Part shown: piece by piece, positions 1-7,165 of the stretch
Layout: the number at the start of each line of letters is the position of its first letter
Numbering within the stretch: the first letter of the stretch is position 1
NCBI GenBank assembly: GCA_016213435.1
Contig: JACRAL010000054.1
Span: 1-49,774, forward strand
DNA: 49,774 nucleotides
Source: Bacteroidota bacterium
Lineage (GTDB): Bacteria; Bacteroidota; Bacteroidia; Palsa-948
Direction: 5' to 3'
Notes under the pieces: model-generated
Databases searched by the model: none
Told to the model about the DNA's origin: nothing
What the model saw: only the letters and a program-made list of their open reading frames with translations
Position numbers and translations under genes: made by a program

Positions 1-132
1 GCACTCACAAATAAAATTGCAATCAATCTGTTAAACCAAGAAATAGAATCCAAACTCTCAATGACCCATAAAAAACTAAGAGCCAACTACGATACTGCAT
101 ACTTGAAAACACTATTAAATTATAATGCGTAA
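1..132 (+). CDS. C-terminal fragment of a probable ISAs1-type transposase (runs off the left edge)
   Basis: An open frame enters from the left edge and ends at TAA 130-132, giving 43 residues. It contains KIAINLLNQE, a basic stretch, then KLRANYDTAYLKTLL. This resembles the end of ISAs1-family DDE transposases (helix with NLL, then a K/R-L-(K/R)-A-x-(W/Y)-(D/N)-x-x-YL-x-x-LL pattern). The catalytic residues lie outside the window, so the family is inferred from a short tail. The next 54 bases to the dnaJ stop have no gene and should contain the element's right end, but I could not identify a terminal inverted repeat without the left end. Confidence 0.5.
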   Translation, partial: ALTNKIAINLLNQEIESKLSMTHKKLRANYDTAYLKTLLNYNA

Positions 133-186
133 AACCTGATTGGGCTCTGCAAGAGAACGGATTGGCTATTTCACAATGCCCGATAA

Positions 187-1347
187 CTACTCAAAATACT
201 CCTTCATCCTGTCAAAAAAACCTTTGTCTTTTTTATCAGGATGCGGTTTAAAGTTTTCTGACTCACGGAGTTTTTCTAGGATCTTTTTTTCTTCGTGAGA
301 TAAATGCTGGGGAGTCCATACATTGATACTTACCAGTAAGTCTCCTCTTCCGTATCCGTTCACATCGGGAATTCCTTTTCCTTTCAGGCGCAGGATCTTT
401 CCGGGCTGAGTGCCTGCATCGATCTTTACTTTTGCTTTTCCCTCAAGTGTCGGAACATCAACAGATGTTCCTATGGCAGCATCCACAAAGTTGAGGTGCT
501 GTTCATAAAAAATATTATTCCCTTCGCGTTTAAAATGCGGATGCTCCGCTTCTTCAATGGCAATGATAAGTTCTCCGGGAATCCCACCTCTCGGACCTGC
601 ATTGCCTTTTCCACTCATGGAAAGCTGCATTCCTTCGGCAACTCCTGTCGGAATATTTATTGTTATTACATCTTCCCCGCGAACGATTCCATCCCCGTTA
701 CAAGATTTACATTTATCCGTGATCACTTGTCCTTCTCCTCCGCAAGCAGGACAGGTAGAACTCGTTTGCATGTAACCGAGAATGGTTTGCTGGGTTCTTG
801 TTACCTGACCTGTGCCTTTGCAAGTGGAACAGTTGCTGAATCCGGAACCTTTATTCGCACCCATGCCACTGCATTTCTCGCAGGAAACATATTTATTGAC
901 TTTAACCTTTTTCTCAACGCCTGTAGCAATTTCTTCCAGTGTAAGCTTTACTTTGATGCGGAGATTGGAACCTCGGTTCACTCTTCTGCCGCTTCTGCGA
1001 CCACCACCGCCACCACCAAAAAAACTTTCAAAGGGATGTTCACCGCCAAAAACATCTCCGAAGCGATCGAAAATATCGTTCATGTCAAACCCGCCACCAC
1101 CAAATCCTCCTCCTGCTGCGCTGCCCACTCCCGCGTGACCATACTGGTCGTAACGTTTTCGTTTTTCAGCATCCCCAAGCACTTCGTAAGCCTCTGCCGA
1201 CTCTTTAAATTTTTCCTCTGCTGCTTTGTTGTCTGGATTTCGGTCAGGATGGAACTCAAGCGCATTTTTTCGGTACGCTTTTTTTATTTCCTCTGCAGAC
1301 GCGCCTTTAGAAACTCCAAGTATTTCGTAAAAATCTCTCTTCGCCAT
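187..1347 (-). CDS. dnaJ: Chaperone protein DnaJ (Hsp40)
   Basis: Co-chaperone that delivers unfolded clients to DnaK and stimulates its ATPase through the J domain; cytoplasmic. The 386 residues show the full type I layout: J domain (about 1-70) with the HPD triad at 33-35, a Gly/Phe-rich linker (about 75-120), four CxxCxGxG zinc repeats ([32 protein letters not shown]), then the two C-terminal beta domains and dimerisation tail. The length is normal. It lies downstream of grpE on the same strand, separated by 82 bases that hold an interspersed palindrome, so the usual grpE-dnaJ heat-shock pair is present. No dnaK is in the window. The start [10 protein letters not shown] is the canonical one. 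Confidence 0.98.
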   Translation of the reverse strand: MAKRDFYEILGVSKGASAEEIKKAYRKNALEFHPDRNPDNKAAEEKFKESAEAYEVLGDAEKRKRYDQYGHAGVGSAAGGGFGGGGFDMNDIFDRFGDVFGGEHPFESFFGGGGGGRRSGRRVNRGSNLRIKVKLTLEEIATGVEKKVKVNKYVSCEKCSGMGANKGSGFSNCSTCKGTGQVTRTQQTILGYMQTSSTCPACGGEGQVITDKCKSCNGDGIVRGEDVITINIPTGVAEGMQLSMSGKGNAGPRGGIPGELIIAIEEAEHPHFKREGNNIFYEQHLNFVDAAIGTSVDVPTLEGKAKVKIDAGTQPGKILRLKGKGIPDVNGYGRGDLLVSINVWTPQHLSHEEKKILEKLRESENFKPHPDKKDKGFFDRMKEYFE

Positions 1348-1361
1348 ATTATTCCTTGTAT

Positions 1362-1424
1362 GTCATGCTGAGCGGAGTCGAAGCATCTTTTCTGTGAGAT
1401 TGCTTCGCTTCGCTCGCAATGACG
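1362..1424. repeat. Interspersed palindromic repeat, GTCAT..GCAATGAC family
   Basis: An imperfect inverted repeat between grpE and dnaJ, opening with GTCATGCTGAGCGGAGTCGA and closing with CGCTCGCAATGACG. A second member at 16603-16687 has the same outer arms (GTCATTGCGAG and CTCGCAATGAC) and the same inner AGATTGCTTCG. It fills most of the grpE-dnaJ gap, so it would be transcribed as an RNA hairpin in the chaperone mRNA. Such repeats are common in environmental Bacteroidota; their function is not established. Confidence 0.75.
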
Positions 1425-1429
1425 TTGAA

Positions 1430-1977
1430 TTAATTTCCCACAATTACCTTCGCATGCCTAACCACTTTCCCATTCAGCCAATATCCTTTTTCAATTTCTT
1501 CCACCACTTTCCTTTCATATCTTCAGAAGGAGCAGGGATATTTGTAACTGCATCATGAAGTTCAGGATCAAAAACTTTCCCGGTAGTATGCATTTCCGCT
1601 AATCCGCTTTGGGTGAACAAGTTTTTAAATTTGTTATAGATGAGCTGCTCGCCTTGTTTTATCGTTTCAATGTCTGTGGCTTGTGAAGCGGCTTTCATGG
1701 CACGTTCAAAATCATCCATCACAGGAATCAATAGCTTGAGAACATCTTCACCGGCATATTTGAGCAAGTCCAATCTTTCTTTGGAAACTCTTTTTCTGTA
1801 GTTGTCAAAATCTGCATAAAGACGGAGATACTTATCGTTAAGCTCAACGAGTTTTTCTTCAGGAGTTTTCTCTACCTCTGCAGCAACAGGCACTTCAGGT
1901 TTTGTCTCTTCGGAGGTAATCTGATTTTCTTCCACTTGTTTTTCTTTATCGTTCTTGCTCATAATAATTTTTTCCAT
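1430..1977 (-). CDS. grpE: Nucleotide exchange factor GrpE, frameshifted near the C-terminus
   Basis: GrpE releases ADP from DnaK; the family has an N-terminal coiled coil and a C-terminal beta domain that contacts DnaK. Here an acidic N-terminus is followed by the long helix (LNDKYLRLYADFDNYRKRVS) and the family signature around FDPELHDAVTNIPAPSEDMK. As sequenced, the frame then reads KGKWWKKLKKDIG and stops at 1474 (167 residues). One frame over, the DNA encodes KVVEEIEKGYWLNGKVVRHA and ends at TAA 1430-1432, exactly the expected C-terminus. Adding one base to the run at 1508-1510 (TTT on the plus strand) restores it. The second Met (MSKNDKEK) is a better start than MEKIIM. Either a sequencing or assembly slip or a real loss of the beta domain. 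Confidence 0.9.
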
Positions 1978-2052
1978 GTGATGGCAATAAACCTGCCATT
2001 TCGGGAGGACAAATATAATAAAGCCAAAGTGTCGGAGAGTGTCAGGTTAAAA

Positions 2053-2086
2053 CAAAAAAGACAGCCCGTATTTGACGAACTGTCTT
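2053..2086 (-). terminator. Intrinsic terminator after the 2133-3422 gene
   Basis: On the minus strand a 7-bp perfect stem AAGACAG / CTGTCTT (2080-2086 with 2058-2064) encloses a 15-base loop and runs into a T tract. It lies 47 bases past the stop of the upstream gene and before grpE, so it separates the accessory patch from the chaperone genes. Confidence 0.7.
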
Positions 2087-2132
2087 ATGTTTTCAATGTC
2101 TACGAGAACAGAATTGCCTGTATGTTGAAAAG

Positions 2133-3422
2133 TCAATTTTCAATTTTTGTTAGAATGCCACCAAAGAAGTACAAATTATATTTCCAAGTATAAAACCAAT
2201 GCTCTCTTGTTCCTAATACAGTCGTTGTTTTATAAATATTCCAAGGAATACCCCAAGCGGATTCGCACATTTCAGTAGTCATTCCTATCTCAAGTTTTCC
2301 CTGCGCAACTAATTCTCCAAAATGCTGACCATATTTAGCTATACATTCTGTTTTATATTTTTCCATTACCTTTTTTTCATTTTCAATTCTGCTTTTTTCC
2401 TCTTTCTGTTGTTTAGCAATTAATTCTTCTTGCTTTAGCTTTTTTTCTTGCTCATTTTTTATATATTCGGATTCCAACATGTAACTGCCATCACTTACAT
2501 ATTCTGTTTGTTCGTCTTTTTCATTCTTGAATTTATAAAAAAAATAATATTTGTTGTCTTTCATATTTGGATATTCAGGATTCCTTTTTAGTAATGTAAC
2601 TTCTGAACAAACCCATTTACTTTTATCGCTTAGATTAATAAAATTTAGATATTGATATAATTGCTTATGTTTTACAAAATAAGGCACTAATATCATGCGT
2701 TCCTGAAAAGGATTAGAACATAACAGTGAGTCACCATTCTCGTCATTCCTTAGTAGGAATAATGGATTATTTTCTAACAAAGGGCGCTCTATGTTATTTC
2801 CATTATGGGCTTGGAAGTTTTGGGGTAATTGAGAAAAACAAGTTTTATGCATACCCCAATTTTTCAGATTCTCAATTTTGATCTTAATTTGATTAATAAT
2901 ACTGTCCACTTTTTTCCCATAATAAATATCTAGAATAGTAAAATATTTTCCACTAACGGATGCACTGTCAGAAAAAATTCCTACAAATGGTTCGTTACTC
3001 GAGCCACCTGAATAATAATGTATTGGTTTATATATAAATGTAATTACACTATCGTAACTCGTAACGAGACCAGCACTATAAGCATGAGCATAATCATAAT
3101 TAAAAGGATAATACTCTGTCTTTACTTTTGCTTTAATAATAGTCGGTGAAATGGAAAAGAGAAAATTTTTCCTGTCACCTTCGTATTTTCCAATAATTGG
3201 ATTTGAAATTGGGAATGTATAAAGTTTCAAACCGACATATTGATAATAATTTATTGGTTCGTTTTGGTATTCTATATTTTTTAAACTGTCATAAGGAGGA
3301 GGTTTTAGTACAATTTTCTCTTCTTGTTTCTTTTTTTCTACTGTTCCAATTGTTACTTGGGAGTAAAGAAATCCTTGCATTGCAAAAAATAACAATGGTA
3401 TGGATGTTAGTTTTGTATTCAT
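2133..3422 (-). CDS. Secreted protein of unknown function with coiled coil and Bacteroidota C-terminal domain
   Basis: I do not recognise a named family. The 429 residues begin with a signal peptide (about 1-21, ending FLYSQ), so it is exported. The middle (about 50-310) is Tyr/Phe/Asn-rich with no motif I know. A Lys/Glu/Gln-rich coiled coil follows (about 315-360). The last 60 residues form a compact unit with GKLEIGMTTEMCESAWG, a Tyr/Trp-rich strand pair and a closing YLYFFGGILTKIEN-like end; similar tails (a GM(T/S)xxMxxxAWGxP element, then YFxxGxLxxI) occur on many secreted Bacteroidota proteins and look like the SmpA/BamE fold. The gene is AT-rich relative to murA and dnaJ. It is last in a three-gene minus-strand run and has its own terminator. 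Confidence 0.75.
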   Translation of the reverse strand: MNTKLTSIPLLFFAMQGFLYSQVTIGTVEKKKQEEKIVLKPPPYDSLKNIEYQNEPINYYQYVGLKLYTFPISNPIIGKYEGDRKNFLFSISPTIIKAKVKTEYYPFNYDYAHAYSAGLVTSYDSVITFIYKPIHYYSGGSSNEPFVGIFSDSASVSGKYFTILDIYYGKKVDSIINQIKIKIENLKNWGMHKTCFSQLPQNFQAHNGNNIERPLLENNPLFLLRNDENGDSLLCSNPFQERMILVPYFVKHKQLYQYLNFINLSDKSKWVCSEVTLLKRNPEYPNMKDNKYYFFYKFKNEKDEQTEYVSDGSYMLESEYIKNEQEKKLKQEELIAKQQKEEKSRIENEKKVMEKYKTECIAKYGQHFGELVAQGKLEIGMTTEMCESAWGIPWNIYKTTTVLGTREHWFYTWKYNLYFFGGILTKIEN

Positions 3423-3436
3423 CTATATAATGTATT

Positions 3437-3691
3437 TCAATATATTTTTGGCGATCTCATAAACCACCAATTTCCATCATTTAGTTCGTCAAAATATTTT
3501 TGAAACTCTTTTCCTGAAAAACTAAATAAAGTAAGATAATGTCTACCATTCACTTTGTGGACTGTTTTTATCAAATGAATATCGCCTATTTCCATTTCTT
3601 TATTATTGTCATCATAAATTATATAATCCTTTTCTTCTGCAGATTCTAGTATCTTGCTATTTTCTCTAATGTTAAATTGAGGTATTGTCAT
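3437..3691 (-). CDS. Small protein of unknown function (84 aa)
   Basis: An 84-residue acidic protein without signal peptide or membrane segment, starting MTIPQFNIRE and ending WWFMRSPKIY. It has a likely beta-rich pattern (YIIYDD, GDIHLIKTVHKVNGRHYLTL) and no catalytic motif that I recognise. It lies 14 bases upstream of the 429-residue secreted protein and 16 bases downstream of the broken CHAP-like gene, so all three were probably co-transcribed. A partner role for the amidase is possible but nothing in the sequence proves it. Confidence 0.6.
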   Translation of the reverse strand: MTIPQFNIRENSKILESAEEKDYIIYDDNNKEMEIGDIHLIKTVHKVNGRHYLTLFSFSGKEFQKYFDELNDGNWWFMRSPKIY

Positions 3692-3943
3692 AATTTTAAT
3701 TTTTGAATTAATATGGTTGATAAAACCTAAGTTTATAAATTTTAATTCCTATATTTTCGCCAGTTGGGTCAAAGTTATTTATTTCCACTTTAGTTTTACT
3801 TTGAGGTTTTCCGTCTGAATTTTGTTCAGCCACTTTTATGTTCCCTTTTTTGTCTATGGAATAAACTATACAAACATGGCTGTTATGTTCACTTGTCGCT
3901 AAACTTTTCCATTTAAAAACTATAATGTCTCCCGAAAGCAAGT

Positions 3944-3971
3944 CTTTTCTCTTAATTCTTTTCTCTTAATT
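3944..3971. repeat. 14-bp direct tandem duplication causing a frameshift
   Basis: CTTTTCTCTTAATT occurs twice back to back (3944-3957, 3958-3971). Fourteen is not a multiple of three, so it shifts the amidase frame; with one copy the coding strand reads GKRIKRKDLLSGD without a break. It looks like replication slippage. Confidence 0.9.
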
Positions 3972-4121
3972 CTTTTCCCATAAATATACTCGGGTTTGTG
4001 AAATATTTTTGTCCGTTTCCGCCAATTCGGTTCAACATGGTCTAATGCTTCTGCAACAAAGTCAAAACATATTCCTGTTTTTATTCTCTTGCCAATTTTT
4101 GTATTTACGTATTCTATTATT

Positions 4122-4200
4122 AGACCTCTTGCGTAATTAAGCTTTTATTCATGTAACCAACTGATAATCAATGTTTAGTTTTTAATTTCGCAAGAGGTCT
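4122..4200. mobile_element. MITE (79 bp) with terminal inverted repeats and ATT target duplication
   Basis: The ends AGACCTCTTGCGTAATTAA (left) and the reverse complement of TTAATTTCGCAAGAGGTCT (right) match at 18 of 19 positions. ATT flanks both sides (4119-4121, 4201-4203), and deleting the element with one ATT rejoins the host coding frame exactly. It has no room for a transposase, so it must have moved in trans. The ends look somewhat like those of IS5-group elements, but I am not certain of the family. Confidence 0.85.
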
Positions 4201-4338
4201 ATTGTCTTGTTTGCTGTCGGCAGACTGTCGCTTTGACCGAAGCAAAAAAAGCCGACTGACAAAAATAAGATTGTGCATTTTATTTTCATTTGTCTGTCTG
4301 CGAGTAACTGTCCACCGTGTGAAGATGAATCCTTTATA

Positions 4339-4860
4339 TTACTTCACATACTTTGATAATTCCAGATCAAGAGCAGATCCTCTGAGGTTTTTTGCCAGGA
4401 TAATTCCTTTTGCATCAATAAGAAGGTTGGTGGGAATAGAACTAATTCCATATATTTTTGCAGCTTCGCTATTCCAATATTTCAAATCGCTCACATGATT
4501 TTTCCAGTATAGATTATCTTTTTCAATTGCTCTTAGCCATGCTTCTTTTTGGAGGTCGAGCGATACACTGTAAATTTCAAATCCCTTCGCGTTTTTGAAT
4601 TTTAGATCTTTGAATTTGTTGTATGCGGTAACTACATTTGGATTTTCCATTCTGCAGGGTCCGCACCACGATGCCCAGAAATCAATCAGCACCATTTTTC
4701 CCTGAAGGGAAGAAAGTGCGATGAATTTCCCATCAACTCCCGGAAGTTTTAATTCAGGTGCTTTATCACCAACCTCCAGTCCCACTTTTGTATCCTGAAA
4801 AAAAGAAAACAGGAAAACTGATACTAAAACTAAAGCTGCGAGAGAAATTATTTTTTTCAT
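4339..4860 (-). CDS. TlpA/ResA-like periplasmic thiol-disulfide oxidoreductase
   Basis: A thioredoxin-fold protein that reduces or exchanges disulfides outside the cytoplasm. Its 173 residues start with a signal peptide or anchor (about 1-21), then GDKAPELKLPGVDGKFIALS, the usual AhpC-TSA/Redoxin entry strand. The active site WCGPC is at 65-69 and the cis-Pro loop at ISSIPTNLLID. The extra helix-strand between the active site and the cis-Pro loop fits the TlpA/ResA class rather than plain thioredoxin. It follows murA on the same strand with 23 bases between. Cytochrome maturation or general envelope thiol repair are possible roles; no ccm genes are nearby to decide. Confidence 0.9.
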   Translation of the reverse strand: MKKIISLAALVLVSVFLFSFFQDTKVGLEVGDKAPELKLPGVDGKFIALSSLQGKMVLIDFWASWCGPCRMENPNVVTAYNKFKDLKFKNAKGFEIYSVSLDLQKEAWLRAIEKDNLYWKNHVSDLKYWNSEAAKIYGISSIPTNLLIDAKGIILAKNLRGSALDLELSKYVK

Positions 4861-4883
4861 ATAGGGGTTTTTCTTTATTGTTC

Positions 4884-6200
4884 TTACTTTCTTACAATTT
4901 CCGCGCCAATCTTATTGAGGCGCTTATCAATTTGCTGGTAGCCGCGGTCTATTTGTTCAATATTATGAATGGTGCTTTTCCCTTCGGCAGACATTGCTGC
5001 TATGAGAAGCGCCACTCCCGCACGAATATCGGGTGATGTCATAGAGATGCCGCGCAAAGGATATTGTCGGTTCAGTCCGATGATGGTAGCGCGGTGTGGG
5101 TCGCATAAGATTATCTGTGCGCCCATGTCAATCAATTTATCTACAAAGAATAAACGGCTCTCAAACATTTTCTGATGAATGAGCACAGTGCCTTTTGCTT
5201 GAGTGGCTGTAACAAGAATAACGCTCAGCAGGTCAGGAGTAAGTCCGGGCCAGATCGCATCAGCAATAGTGAGAATGGAACCGTCAATATAAGTATCAAT
5301 GGCATAATTTGTTTGGGAAGGAATGTAAATGTCATCGCCTTTTCTTTCCATTTGAATTCCGAGACGTGCGAATGTGTCGGGTATTATACCTAAGTGTTCG
5401 TATCCAACATTCTTAATGGTGATCTCCGATTGAGTCATCGCAGCAAGACCGATGAAACTTCCTACTTCGATCATATCGGGTAGCATACGATGAGTGCATC
5501 CGCCAAGCGAATCAACTCCTTCGATAGAAAGCAAATTGGAACCGATGCCGGAAATTTTTGCGCCCATGCTCACCAGCATTTTGCACAATTGCTGAATGTA
5601 AGGTTCGCAGGCAGCGTTATAAATTGTAGTAACTCCTTTTGCAAGTACTGCCGCCATTACGATGTTCGCAGTTCCAGTTACGGATGCTTCATCCAAAAGC
5701 ATATAAGCGCCTTTGAGCTTGCTGGCATCTACTTTATAAAAACTTGTTTTATCATCGTAGTCAAACTTTGCTCCGAGTTTCTGAAAACCGATGAAGTGCG
5801 TATCCAGTCTTCTTCTGCCGATCTTGTCTCCCCCCGGTTTCGGAATGTATCCTTTTCCAAATCGTGCGAGCAGCGGGCCCATGATCATGATGGAACCACG
5901 AAGTGCAGCTGCTTTCTTTTTGTATTCTTCTGTGAGAAGGTAATCTACATTTACAGTGTTGGCCTGAAAGGTGTATGAAGCACCGCCATCATCTCCACCT
6001 ATCTGAGAAACTTGTACTCCAATAGATTTTAACAGATCGATGAGTTTGATAACATCAATAATTTCCGGAATGTTGGAGATGGTAACTTTTTCGGGAGTGA
6101 GAAGTACTGCACACAGAATCTGCAATGCCTCGTTCTTGGCGCCTTGGGGAACCAGTTCGCCTTTTAATTTTTTTCCGCCCGTTACTTCAAAACTACTCAC
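4884..6200 (-). CDS. murA: UDP-N-acetylglucosamine 1-carboxyvinyltransferase (MurA), Asp active-site variant
   Basis: First committed step of peptidoglycan synthesis: transfers enolpyruvate from PEP to UDP-GlcNAc in the cytoplasm. It has 438 residues, slightly longer than the E. coli enzyme. The conserved Lys-Asn pair is at 22-23 (GAKNEALQ) and Arg at 101 (ALRGS). The loop that normally carries the catalytic Cys reads KPGGDKIGRRRLDTH, so residue 125 is Asp (codon GAC, complement of 5826-5828). Asp at this position keeps activity but blocks covalent attack by fosfomycin, as known for mycobacterial and chlamydial MurA. DUF4290 gene upstream, TlpA-like gene downstream, all on the minus strand. 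Confidence 0.97.
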   Translation of the reverse strand: MSSFEVTGGKKLKGELVPQGAKNEALQILCAVLLTPEKVTISNIPEIIDVIKLIDLLKSIGVQVSQIGGDDGGASYTFQANTVNVDYLLTEEYKKKAAALRGSIMIMGPLLARFGKGYIPKPGGDKIGRRRLDTHFIGFQKLGAKFDYDDKTSFYKVDASKLKGAYMLLDEASVTGTANIVMAAVLAKGVTTIYNAACEPYIQQLCKMLVSMGAKISGIGSNLLSIEGVDSLGGCTHRMLPDMIEVGSFIGLAAMTQSEITIKNVGYEHLGIIPDTFARLGIQMERKGDDIYIPSQTNYAIDTYIDGSILTIADAIWPGLTPDLLSVILVTATQAKGTVLIHQKMFESRLFFVDKLIDMGAQIILCDPHRATIIGLNRQYPLRGISMTSPDIRAGVALLIAAMSAEGKSTIHNIEQIDRGYQQIDKRLNKIGAEIVRK

Positions 6201-6278
6201 AAAATTTAAAGTTTAAAATCTAATGTTTAAAGTTAAAGTTCCATCTACCCTCAACCATCTTGTCTCGTCCATAATTTT

Positions 6279-6995
6279 TTATCTTCCTCTTCTCCTGTTA
6301 TTATAATGTCTTCCACCTCCTCCGCCACCTCCGCTGTTTCTGTCTCTGCCGCGGTTATCTCTTCCACCACCACCTTCTCTTCTGCGTTCTCCGGCACGGT
6401 CATCGCGGTTATTGATACCTTTTGTTTTTGAAAGAATATCGTAGGTACTGGTCATGCGAAAATTTTCAGGCACTTTCAATTTTCCTTTTGAGAGAGTTTC
6501 TAACTCCTGAAGAATCACCGTATCAGCCACAGTATCTCTGTTCCACACGAGGTAAGACTTTTTCATCAGGTTGGCAATGGCTTCAATGAAAGCAGTTTTT
6601 TCTTCCCCGTTTTTCATGTCCGAAGCTTTCTCAATGAGTCGCTCAACGGCTTTTCCGTAATGCTTGAACTTCATTTTCGCTGCAGGGTATTTTACCCGCT
6701 CAGGTTTTGTAGTAAGAATTTCTTTCGAAGGAACCGGATAAGGAGAGTCAACCTCTAATTTAAAATTTGAAATGATAAACAGATGGTCCCAAAGCTTATG
6801 GCGAAAATCCGTGATATCGCGAAGCATCGGATTCAAACGACCCATGATGGCGATGATAGCGTTAGCAACATTATTTCGTTCTTCTTTATTTTTTAGTGTG
6901 CAGGCATACTCGATTAGCTTCTGAATGTTTCTTCCGTATTCGGGAATGATCAGTTTAGGCATCTGCGTGTTGTATTCCATTTCTACTTTTTTCAT
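6279..6995 (-). CDS. DUF4290 family protein with Arg/Gly-rich tail
   Basis: DUF4290 is a cytoplasmic family of unknown function restricted to Bacteroidota, commonly next to murA as here (78 bases upstream). Residues 1 to about 190 are helical, with the family opening MEYNTQMPKLIIPEYGRNIQ and the LNPMLRDITDFRHKLWDHLF core. The last 45 residues are low-complexity Arg/Gly/Asn (RRREGGGGRDNRGRDR, then GGGGGGGRHYNNRRRGR), similar to RGG boxes that bind RNA; an RNA-related role is my inference only. Confidence 0.9.
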   Translation of the reverse strand: MKKVEMEYNTQMPKLIIPEYGRNIQKLIEYACTLKNKEERNNVANAIIAIMGRLNPMLRDITDFRHKLWDHLFIISNFKLEVDSPYPVPSKEILTTKPERVKYPAAKMKFKHYGKAVERLIEKASDMKNGEEKTAFIEAIANLMKKSYLVWNRDTVADTVILQELETLSKGKLKVPENFRMTSTYDILSKTKGINNRDDRAGERRREGGGGRDNRGRDRNSGGGGGGGRHYNNRRRGR

Positions 6996-7046
6996 ATTCT
7001 GAACAAGAATTGAGGATTTGAATTATAAAATATTAGAATACTAATA

Positions 7047-7110
7047 ACGAATGTGTTACGAATGTTACAAATCTGAATACATAGATTCGTAATATTTGTA
7101 GCTGATTCGT
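7047..7110. repeat. Inverted repeat of the ACGAAT/ATTCGT family (28-bp arms)
   Basis: Two 28-base arms around an 8-base loop. The left arm starts ACGAATGTGTTACGAATGTT and the reverse complement of the right arm starts ACGAATCAGCTACAAATATT; they agree at 22 of 28 positions. It lies in the 170-base gap between the UvrD gene and the DUF4290 gene, both on the minus strand. Related ACGAA-based dyads occur at 25751-25779 and 34775-34825. It may act as a terminator or mRNA-stabilising hairpin. Confidence 0.7.
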
Positions 7111-7165
7111 TAATTGGTAACTATCGCAAAAGTAGGGTAATTATTTTAATGGGCAAAGTATCGTT

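Larger units (their letters stand above)
3708..4289 (-). pseudogene. Secreted CHAP/NlpC-P60-like amidase, broken by a MITE and a 14-bp duplication
   Basis: On the minus strand, 4289 starts a signal peptide (MKIKCTILFLSVGFFCFGQS) that runs into a 79-bp inverted-repeat element at 4122-4200. Past it the frame resumes as IIEYVNTKIGKRIKTGICFD, is shifted by a 14-bp tandem duplication (3944-3971), and resumes again as LLSGDIIVFKW to the stop at 3708. Removing the element plus one 3-bp target copy (82 bp) and one duplication unit (14 bp) leaves 486 bp, exactly 162 codons (161 residues). Putative catalytic Cys lies in TGICFDF, His in SHVCIVY, and a polar third residue in KVAEQN, the order seen in CHAP/NlpC-type cell-wall amidases. 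The surviving 3' frame alone (3708-3941) has lost the Cys. Family assignment is from motif order only. Confidence 0.8.

Noticed and set aside
496-1371. Long open frame opposite dnaJ
   Set aside because: It is the complement of a well-supported DnaJ and has no family features; a shadow frame.
3437-4289. Effector-immunity pair (amidase plus 84-residue protein)
   Set aside because: No immunity-family motif, no secretion-effector marker beyond the signal peptide, and the amidase is broken. Kept only as a possibility.
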